Assembly: GCA_017629395.1 (NCBI GenBank)
Contig: JAGBXH010000040.1
Coordinates: forward strand, 1-10,582
Direction of reading: 5' to 3'
Origin: Clostridia bacterium
GTDB lineage: Bacteria; Bacillota; Clostridia; Oscillospirales; CAG-272
Length of the DNA stretch: 10,582 bases
A program made the position numbers and the translations under genes. Of this stretch, positions 5,183 to 10,582 are shown piece after piece; positions within the stretch are counted from its first letter, which is position 1, and every line of letters begins with the position of its first letter. The notes beneath the pieces were generated by a model, which did no database searches, had not been told where the DNA came from, and saw nothing but the letters and a program-made list of their open reading frames with translations.

Positions 5183-7112
5183 GATTTTTTGTGCATTACT
5201 TGCACTTTTGATGCTGCTTTGCGTGCTTGTTGCTTGCAAGCCCGACGCACCTGTCGAGAAGCCCGATGATACCGCAGCACAAACCACCGAGGCGGATGCT
5301 GTGACCGAGCCCGAAACGCAACCCGACGCGCAGCCTGCAATCGAGCGCGTGCCCGACGAGCGCGGCTTGAGTGCCGCCGAGTACAGCGTGCTCAATATCG
5401 TAGGCACGGATGATTTCGGTCGCGTGATCCTGCCCGTGGACGGCAAGGTCAATGCTGACCGCTACGTAGGTATGTTTTATTTTCTGACCTTAGGGCAGCA
5501 CGCCAACCATACGGGCATTTACGACGTCAATCTGATTACGTACGAGGGCACGTATAACAAGGCGTTTACGCGCTTCAATACGCCCATTACCCCCGTCGGC
5601 TCTGCGCATTTCTGGGGTGAGCCGGTTTGGGGATATTACGACAGCCGCGATCCGTGGGTCATGCGCAAGCAGATCGAAATGCTGACCATGGCGGGCGTGG
5701 ACTTTATCGTGCTGGATACCTCCAATAACGTGCTGTATGAAAACGTGACGGCGGTGCTGTTTGAGCTTCTGCTTGAGTATCAGGCGGCAGGCTGGGACGT
5801 GCCGCAGGTGGTATATTACCTTGGTAAGCACGATCTCGGTGCGGATAAGGCGGTTTTTAAGCAGGTATACAATATTTTCTATGCAAAGGATACCTACAAG
5901 TCGCTGTGGTTTACGCCCAACGATCCGGAGAAGCCCATGATCATAGCCCCCGATAACGTCATAGCGGCGTTCCGCTCGTCCGGGGACGCGCAGGAAAAGA
6001 GCTTTGCCGAGTTCTTTGATTTCCGCGTCACGCAATGGCCCATCGCAGCTCCCGTTAATGAGCCTGTGTACGAATACGGTGCGCCGTGGATCTCGTTTGA
6101 GTATCCGCAAACCTCGCAACAGGGCTGGATCAACCTCTCCATTGCGCAGCACGTGACGGTCAACATGACCGACACCAAAAATTCGCGCGGCAGAGGCTGG
6201 CATCCCACCGAAATGGTCAAGGGCAAGTGGAAGGGAGAGAACGACCACGAAAACTGGCGGCAGAACCTCAACTTCCAGGCACAATGGAATACCGTGCTCG
6301 ACATGACGCCCGAGCAAAGAGCGCAGGACGCAAGATTTGTGTTCCTGACCGGCTGGAACGAGTGGGTGGCGGAAAAGATCCGTCTGAATGACCGTGAGTA
6401 TTTTATGGTAGACACCTTCAATGCGGAGTATTCCCGCGATATCGAGCCCTCGCGCTCGTCCGGCATGAAGGATTACGCCTATTTCCAGACCATTATGAAT
6501 ATTCATAACGATAATTTCGCACCCGCCGTGCATTACGAGTATCCCGCAACCACGCCCGATATCACCGTAGATGATCCTGTCTGGGCAGGCGCACCCACCT
6601 ACCGCGATTTCACAGGCGAGTGCGCAGACCGTAACTTCAAGGCAATGGCAGGCGATACCGTGTATACCGACACCACGGGCAGAAACGATATTGATACCAT
6701 CAGCGTGCTGCGTGACGGTGAATATCTGTATTTCCGCATCAGCTGCGTTGAGGATATTACGGCGCCCAAGGAAAACGACACGGGCTGGATGAATCTGTGG
6801 CTCAAGACCGCCAATGCAACGGATGCGCTGCTTTGCGGCTATGAGTACGTTATCAACCGCGAGGTGAACGGCAGCAAGAGCGCAATTCTTGCCGCCAACG
6901 GGCAGAGCGTGGGAGAGGCTGACGTGAACGTCTTGGGTAAGGTCATGATTTTGCGCGTGCCGCTGTCGGCAATCGGACTTGACGAGCATGAGTATCAGAT
7001 CGAGTTCAAGGTGACCGATAACGTGCAGGACATGGAAAACGACCCCTTAAACCTGTACTCCACGGGTGACGCTGCTCCTATCGGCAGCCTGAACTTCAGC
7101 TACGGATATTGA
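5175..7112 (+). CDS. GH71/GH99/WbsX-like glycoside hydrolase lipoprotein
   Basis: The start is the ATG at 5175, because AAAGGAGG (5161-5168) lies 6 nt upstream and the next residues form a lipoprotein signal with lipobox L-V-A-C (C21). The frame is open 12 codons further upstream, but those codons precede the ribosome site. The mature protein has an acidic Asp/Thr/Glu/Pro linker (about 24-62). A domain of about 95-450 resembles GH71/GH99-like and WbsX proteins: Y-V-G-M-F-Y-F-L (97-104), H-F-W-G-E-P (145-150), Y-Y-D-S-R-D-P (154-160), A-G-V-D-F-I-V-L-D (173-181) and F-L-T-G-W-N-E-W (390-397). Residues about 470-645 look like a CBM9-like beta-sandwich (D-G-E-Y-L-Y-F-R-I, later G-W-M-N-L-W-L). 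The catalytic acids cannot be assigned safely. It probably hydrolyses an extracellular glycan on the outer face of the membrane. It is translationally coupled (8-bp overlap) to the preceding surface protein. Confidence 0.75.
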   Translation: MRKIFCALLALLMLLCVLVACKPDAPVEKPDDTAAQTTEADAVTEPETQPDAQPAIERVPDERGLSAAEYSVLNIVGTDDFGRVILPVDGKVNADRYVGMFYFLTLGQHANHTGIYDVNLITYEGTYNKAFTRFNTPITPVGSAHFWGEPVWGYYDSRDPWVMRKQIEMLTMAGVDFIVLDTSNNVLYENVTAVLFELLLEYQAAGWDVPQVVYYLGKHDLGADKAVFKQVYNIFYAKDTYKSLWFTPNDPEKPMIIAPDNVIAAFRSSGDAQEKSFAEFFDFRVTQWPIAAPVNEPVYEYGAPWISFEYPQTSQQGWINLSIAQHVTVNMTDTKNSRGRGWHPTEMVKGKWKGENDHENWRQNLNFQAQWNTVLDMTPEQRAQDARFVFLTGWNEWVAEKIRLNDREYFMVDTFNAEYSRDIEPSRSSGMKDYAYFQTIMNIHNDNFAPAVHYEYPATTPDITVDDPVWAGAPTYRDFTGECADRNFKAMAGDTVYTDTTGRNDIDTISVLRDGEYLYFRISCVEDITAPKENDTGWMNLWLKTANATDALLCGYEYVINREVNGSKSAILAANGQSVGEADVNVLGKVMILRVPLSAIGLDEHEYQIEFKVTDNVQDMENDPLNLYSTGDAAPIGSLNFSYGY

Positions 7113-7126
7113 GTAAATAAAACAAA

Positions 7127-7164
7127 AAATCAAGGGCTGCTCCTGCGGGAGCAGCCCTTGATTT
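7127..7164. terminator. Intrinsic terminator between convergent genes, strongest for the minus strand
   Basis: A perfect 17-bp stem (7127-7143 and 7148-7164) encloses the loop TGCG. Reading the minus strand, the stem is followed by a T-rich tract (ATTTTTTGTTTTATTT), which makes a classic strong terminator for the lipoprotein gene ending at 7179. Reading the plus strand, the downstream tract is broken (TTGATTTGATAG), so termination of the glycosidase operon is expected but weaker. Confidence 0.92.
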
Positions 7165-7178
7165 GATAGAACGAGTGA

Positions 7179-7982
7179 TTACTCGTGAGTTGCCTGAATG
7201 TTGTAGTATTCTACGCCGAATACCTCGCAACGAACGCCGTAGCGGTTACCCTTGATGGGATCGCTGTCAAAGTAATCGATCAAGAGCTCGCCGTTTGCGT
7301 AGCACTTGATGGTGCCCTGACCGTCAAACTCAACCGTAATGGTGATGTTGGTCTCGCCGTGGGTGTAATCGGATACGGGTGCTTCGGTGACCTTGAGCTC
7401 AGTCCATGCCTCACCGTTAAAGCCTGCCTTAGCAAGGTAGAGGTGCTGTGCATCGCTGATGAAGAGGAAGTAGTAAGCAGGGCCAAACTCCCAGAACTCG
7501 TATTCCTCGGAATCCTCCAAGCCAAAGATAATACCGTTGTCATTGATGTAGCCGGGAACGGAAAGGAAGGTTGCGGTCAGCGTGCCTGCCTCCATGGTGT
7601 CGTTGGTAACGACCATCATGTTATCGTCGCCGTCTGCCCACAGGCAGTTCAGCTCCTCATCATAGCAGAAGTAGCCGGAAGCGTTGTAGCCGCGCAGGGG
7701 CTTGCCGTTTGCATATCCTACGGGTACGTCAAAGATCTCAAAGGGAAGACCAAGCTCGTTGAGCGTGCTTTCCTCGGGATTGCCTTCGGTAGCTTCCTCG
7801 GTGGTGGGCTCCTCGGTCACGGGCGGCACGGTGGGTGCCTCGGTCTGGGGCTCCTCGGTGGTGGGCTGCTCGGTTGCAGCGGAAGCGGTAGTTTCATCGG
7901 GCGTCTGCTTGCCGTTGTCGCAGGCTACCAGCGTCATGGTTAAGAGAAGTACTGCCAAAAGCAGCGCAAAAAGCTTTTTCAT
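7179..7982 (-). CDS. Lectin-like (LamG/DUF1080-type fold) lipoprotein
   Basis: The 267-residue product has a lipoprotein signal with lipobox L-V-A-C (C21), then a linker rich in Thr, Glu and Pro (about 28-75, T-T-E-E-P repeats) that could cross the cell wall. Residues about 80-267 are a beta-rich domain. Its second half runs G-I-I-F-G-L (150-155), Y-Y-F-L-F-I (170-175), H-L-Y-L-A-K (180-185), I-T-I-T-V-E-F-D-G-Q-G-T-I-K-C-Y-A-N-G (213-231) and R-Y-G-V-R-C (247-252). This order is that of concanavalin-like sandwiches of the LamG / DUF1080 (3-keto-disaccharide hydrolase-like) type. No catalytic site is evident, so a carbohydrate-binding role is likelier. The start has GGAGGT 7 nt upstream. Promoter, leader palindrome and terminator are all strong, and Tyr codons are nearly all TAC (13 of 15 counted), unlike the neighbour at 8149. 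The fold is inferred from the pattern, not from a search. Confidence 0.85.
   Translation of the reverse strand: MKKLFALLLAVLLLTMTLVACDNGKQTPDETTASAATEQPTTEEPQTEAPTVPPVTEEPTTEEATEGNPEESTLNELGLPFEIFDVPVGYANGKPLRGYNASGYFCYDEELNCLWADGDDNMMVVTNDTMEAGTLTATFLSVPGYINDNGIIFGLEDSEEYEFWEFGPAYYFLFISDAQHLYLAKAGFNGEAWTELKVTEAPVSDYTHGETNITITVEFDGQGTIKCYANGELLIDYFDSDPIKGNRYGVRCEVFGVEYYNIQATHE
7796..7867. repeat. Direct repeat inside the Thr/Glu/Pro linker
   Basis: The 15-mer CCTCGGTGGTGGGCT occurs exactly at 7796-7810 and 7853-7867, with degenerate CCTCGGT copies between. It encodes the P-T-T-E-E units of the linker in the lipoprotein gene. Such tracts can change length by slippage or recombination, so linker length may vary between strains. 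Confidence 0.65.
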
Positions 7983-8008
7983 AAGTCAACCTCCAAATAG
8001 AAATAGAT

Positions 8009-8023
8009 TACCGAATTTCGGTA
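8009..8023. promoter_or_regulatory. Palindromic operator candidate in the lipoprotein leader
   Basis: TACCGAA-T-TTCGGTA is a perfect 7-bp inverted repeat around a single base. It lies just downstream of the -10 box of the minus-strand promoter, at roughly +4 to +18 of the predicted transcript, the usual place for a repressor site. I do not recognise the consensus, and no regulator gene is present in the window. As RNA it could form only a stem with an impossibly tight loop, which favours a DNA-binding role. Confidence 0.6.
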
Positions 8024-8033
8024 TAACAGAGTC

Positions 8034-8062
8034 ATTATATCACAATGTGTCTGCGTTGTCAA
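8034..8062 (-). promoter_or_regulatory. Perfect-consensus sigma-A promoter of the lipoprotein gene
   Basis: On the minus strand TTGACA (8062-8057) is followed after 17 nt by TATAAT (8039-8034). All twelve consensus bases and the optimal spacing match, so basal strength should be very high unless a repressor acts. Transcription would start near 8027, about 45 nt before the ATG at 7982. Confidence 0.9.
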
Positions 8063-8091
8063 TCACTATTTGGATATTTTAACAAAAACTG

Positions 8092-8120
8092 TTGCATTTT
8101 GGTGCGGGTTATGGTATAAT
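8092..8120 (+). promoter_or_regulatory. Extended -10 sigma-A promoter of the GH43 gene
   Basis: TTGCAT (8092-8097), a 17-nt spacer and TATAAT (8115-8120) with an extended TG at 8112-8113. The predicted start near 8127 leaves a short leader to the ATG at 8149. Its -35 box is 29 bp from the -35 box of the divergent lipoprotein promoter, so the two genes share a 166-bp control region. Confidence 0.85.
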
Positions 8121-8148
8121 AAGGCATCTTACACAAGGAGGGATGGCT

Positions 8149-10582
8149 ATGAGAGGATGGGCGATCGGCATATGTGCCGTGTCGCTGCTGCTTGCGCTGT
8201 GCGCTTGCCAAGGGGCGGAGAGCCCGGGGCTGCCTGTTACCGAAAGCACGGAAGTGTCTTCTCATACGACCGAGCAGCTGCCTATGGAGGACGTCTTATA
8301 TTATCAGAACCCCGTCATGAGCGCAAAGACAGCGGACGCCTGGCGCGGATATGGCTTTGGTGATCCCTTTGTCATGCGGCATAACGGCACGTATTATTTG
8401 TACGTCAGCACCAAGGATGGAGAGGTTGGCGTGCAATGCTGGACGTCGCAGGATCTGGTCAATTGGACGTATGCGGGGCTTTGTGCCACCGATCAGCGCA
8501 CGAGAAGCGCATACGCTCCCGAGGTCTATTATTACAACGGGTATTTTTATATGTACACCTCGCCTGCAGGGCAGGGGCATTACGTGCTGCGCAGCACCTC
8601 GCCCACAGAGGGCTTTGAGGTGATCACGGATAATATGGGAATGTCCATCGACGGCTCCGTTTTTATCGACAGTGACGGCAGCTGGTATTTTTATTCCGCC
8701 AATCACGGGGAGATGATGGTGTATGATATGACCTCCCCCTTTGCAATGCGAAACGGCAGAACGCTTTCGTCTGTTTCCGTTGGCGGCGGCTGGACGGAGG
8801 GACCTATGACGGTATATCACGACGGGTATTACTATATCACCTATACGGGCAATCACGTGCTCAGTCGCGCGTACCGCATCAACTACGGCGTAAGCGCCAC
8901 CTCGCCCGTAGCGTTTGCGGACGCTTCGGCGAAAAATCCCTTGTTGATCCATACTGCGGGGGATCTGTTCGGCATCGGGCACAGTTCCACGGTCAAGGGC
9001 CCCGATCTGGACAGCTATTACATTGTATATCATTCGCTGGTCAACGCCACCCCAAACCGCAGCATGAACGTGGATCGCATAGTCTTTAACGGCACGAGCA
9101 TGCAGATATTGGGGCCGATTGACGGCAAGCAGCAGGTACCCCAAATGCCGGACGTCTATCATCATTTTGATCCGGGCACGTCCCTGGCAGGTTGGCAGCT
9201 GACGGGAGATTTCGGCAGCGCGGGCAAGGGGCTTCCCTTGGCGGACGGGGCACGCATTGTGTCCGAGCAGGTGCTTGTCGGAGATTTTACTGCCGAGTAT
9301 CACGTGACGCATATTGCGCAGGGTGCGCAGGCGGGTGCTTTGTTCGCCTTTACGGATCAGGACAATTACGGTGCTTGCTATTTTGACCCCGCGACGCAGA
9401 GCCTGCGGATCGAGCTGGTGCGCAATGGCGAGGTGAGCGCTGAGCGCGTGCCCTTGCCCAAATCGTTTGGAGAGGACGTGCGCTTTGATTGCGTGCAGAG
9501 CCTGCAGATCGAGCGCAGCGGCAACCAATACAGCTTTTATTTCGGTGACCGACTCCTGCACGTGCTGACAAGCGACGCACTCGGGGATGGCGGCATCGGT
9601 TATGCCGTGCGGGGCGGTGACGCTTCCTTCGGCTTTATCGGCGGCACGGCTGCCGTGGGCGGCAGGGGAGCTGCCGACACGTATCACAGCATTGGGGAGC
9701 AGAGCGGTCTTGTGCCTGCTTCGCACGCGTTTGACGGCGTCAAGGATACGGCAAAGATCGACGGCGTGCATGCGGTCGTTGCCTTGGCGGGCAGCGAGCT
9801 GCGCTATCTTGTGTATGCGCAAGAGGGCGGCAACTTTGATATGACGGTGCGATTTGCTGCAGAGCAGTCAGCCGAGGCAGAGATTCTTGTGGACGGCAAA
9901 GCGGTCGCCACACTGCACTTGGCATCCGGCACGGGGCTTTTAGGTGAGGTCTGCCGTCGCATTCCCATTGAAGAGGGACAGCACGTGCTGTCCGTTCGCA
10001 TGACTTCGGGCGAGGCGAGCTTTGTTGACTTTACTCTCAAGACGCACAAGGAGGTCGAGGCACAGCTTTTGACGTTTGACGGACAAGAGGCGGACGCCCG
10101 ATATACGGACGGTGCGTGGGAGATGAGTGACGGTGTGATTGCCACACGCAGGGTCGAGTGCGCCAAGAGGCTGTGGGGCAGCGAGAATTGGGGAGATTAT
10201 GCAGTCAGCGTTTTGGTCACGCCGAAAAGGGGCGTGAACTGCGGACTTTTGCTAAGAGCCACCAATCCCGGCGCACCCAATTTTGCACACGTAGCTCCTA
10301 CCGCGCAGGATGCCGCAGGCGGCACGGATTGGCTGCAGGGCTACTTTGTGGGGCTGACGCGCGAGGGCGTAGTGCTTGGCAAGCAGCATTACGGCTATAC
10401 CGAGCTTGCAAGTGCCAAGGGACGCTTTGCGGAAGGGGAGAAGTACCTGCTGCGCGCCGAGTGTGTGGGCAATACGATACGCGTATACGTGGACGGGGTG
10501 CTGTACCTGACCTATACCGATCCCGATCCCTATATGCAGGGTATGGTTGGCGTGCGCGTGCACCAATGCTCCGCCGCGTTCG
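8149..10582 (+). CDS. Multimodular GH43 glycosidase lipoprotein (3' end beyond window)
   Basis: The frame is open for 811 codons to the window edge. ATG 8149 is chosen over the in-frame ATG 8143 because AAGGAGGG ends at 8142: it is 6 nt from the former and touches the latter. A lipoprotein signal ends in L-C-A-C (C20), followed by a short Ser/Thr linker. Residues about 50-330 are a GH43 five-bladed propeller with the expected sites: D72 in G-D-P-F-V-M (base), D168 in S-I-D-G-S-V-F (pKa modulator), E217 in W-T-E-G-P-M (acid) and H278 in G-I-G-H. GH43 enzymes cleave arabinose, xylose or galactose linkages; the substrate here is not readable. Next come a LamG/DUF1080-like module (about 337-500), a CBM6/35-like sandwich (about 525-638) and a second lectin-like module (about 643 on). 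It should act outside the membrane. Tyr is mostly TAT, in contrast to the divergent lipoprotein gene. Confidence 0.9.
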   Translation, partial: MRGWAIGICAVSLLLALCACQGAESPGLPVTESTEVSSHTTEQLPMEDVLYYQNPVMSAKTADAWRGYGFGDPFVMRHNGTYYLYVSTKDGEVGVQCWTSQDLVNWTYAGLCATDQRTRSAYAPEVYYYNGYFYMYTSPAGQGHYVLRSTSPTEGFEVITDNMGMSIDGSVFIDSDGSWYFYSANHGEMMVYDMTSPFAMRNGRTLSSVSVGGGWTEGPMTVYHDGYYYITYTGNHVLSRAYRINYGVSATSPVAFADASAKNPLLIHTAGDLFGIGHSSTVKGPDLDSYYIVYHSLVNATPNRSMNVDRIVFNGTSMQILGPIDGKQQVPQMPDVYHHFDPGTSLAGWQLTGDFGSAGKGLPLADGARIVSEQVLVGDFTAEYHVTHIAQGAQAGALFAFTDQDNYGACYFDPATQSLRIELVRNGEVSAERVPLPKSFGEDVRFDCVQSLQIERSGNQYSFYFGDRLLHVLTSDALGDGGIGYAVRGGDASFGFIGGTAAVGGRGAADTYHSIGEQSGLVPASHAFDGVKDTAKIDGVHAVVALAGSELRYLVYAQEGGNFDMTVRFAAEQSAEAEILVDGKAVATLHLASGTGLLGEVCRRIPIEEGQHVLSVRMTSGEASFVDFTLKTHKEVEAQLLTFDGQEADARYTDGAWEMSDGVIATRRVECAKRLWGSENWGDYAVSVLVTPKRGVNCGLLLRATNPGAPNFAHVAPTAQDAAGGTDWLQGYFVGLTREGVVLGKQHYGYTELASAKGRFAEGEKYLLRAECVGNTIRVYVDGVLYLTYTDPDPYMQGMVGVRVHQCSAAF

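Noticed and set aside
5490..6989. A 499-codon open frame antisense to the glycosidase gene, and a similar 508-codon frame at 8296-9822 antisense to the GH43 gene.
   Set aside because: They have no ribosome site, no recognisable motif and His/Arg/Val-rich low-plausibility composition. They are shadows of GC-rich coding sequence; the opposite strands show clear catalytic motifs.
7171..7186. ACGAGT-GATT-ACTCGT hairpin across the stop codon of the lectin-like lipoprotein gene.
   Set aside because: The stem is only 6 bp with no T-tract, and the adjacent 17-bp terminator explains transcript ending.

Overview
The window looks like a chromosomal segment of a moderately GC-rich, Gram-positive anaerobe of the class Clostridia (gut Oscillospiraceae-like or Christensenella-like). 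The grounds are: strong AAGGAGG-type ribosome binding sites, consensus sigma-A promoters with 17-bp spacers, lipoproteins with Thr/Glu/Pro-rich wall-spanning linkers, a FliB-family protein, and a C-terminal Lys-Lys-Gly-Cys-Gly tail of a kind I associate with clostridial surface proteins. This is inference; there is no rRNA or other taxonomic marker here. Coding density is high and no gap exceeds 180 bp. I see no tRNA, rRNA, CRISPR array, insertion sequence or phage gene.

Left block (1-3561, all minus strand, transcribed right to left). A FliB-like Cys-rich lysine methylase gene comes first, from its own promoter at 3634-3662. It overlaps by 4 bp (ATGA) an MFS transporter gene. After 109 bp without a visible terminator comes a PstS-like phosphate-type solute-binding protein fused to three N-terminal membrane helices. 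After 44 bp the first 25 codons of an exported protein begin and leave the window. The block reads as one operon or two nested ones.

Middle block (3740-7112, plus strand). It diverges from the left block; the two promoters stand back to back with 19 bp between their -35 boxes. The first gene encodes a signal-peptide surface protein with two diverged copies of an unrecognised domain, a Big_3 Ig-like domain, a Ser/Thr/Glu linker and a GlyCys-rich membrane tail. It overlaps by 8 bp a lipoprotein with a GH71/GH99/WbsX-like (beta/alpha)8 domain and a probable CBM9-like C-terminal domain. Co-translation suggests that the two act together at the cell surface, probably on a glycan. A 17-bp perfect stem at 7127-7164 closes the block and mainly serves the convergent gene on its right.

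Right block. A minus-strand lipoprotein (7179-7982) with a lectin-like beta-sandwich has a perfect TTGACA-N17-TATAAT promoter, a 15-bp palindrome in its leader, a strong terminator and C-ending codon preference, all signs of a highly expressed and regulated gene. Divergent from it, a large multimodular GH43 lipoprotein starts at 8149 and is still open at the end of the window (811 codons). It has a five-bladed-propeller glycosidase domain, then a lectin-like, a CBM6-like and a second lectin-like module.

Taken together, positions 3740-10582 look like a surface glycan-processing locus made of three lipoproteins and one membrane-anchored surface protein. The left block is a separate unit of modification and transport genes. 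The most novel part is the overlapping pair at 3740-7112: the repeated domain of the first protein and the exact activity of the second cannot be assigned from sequence alone.
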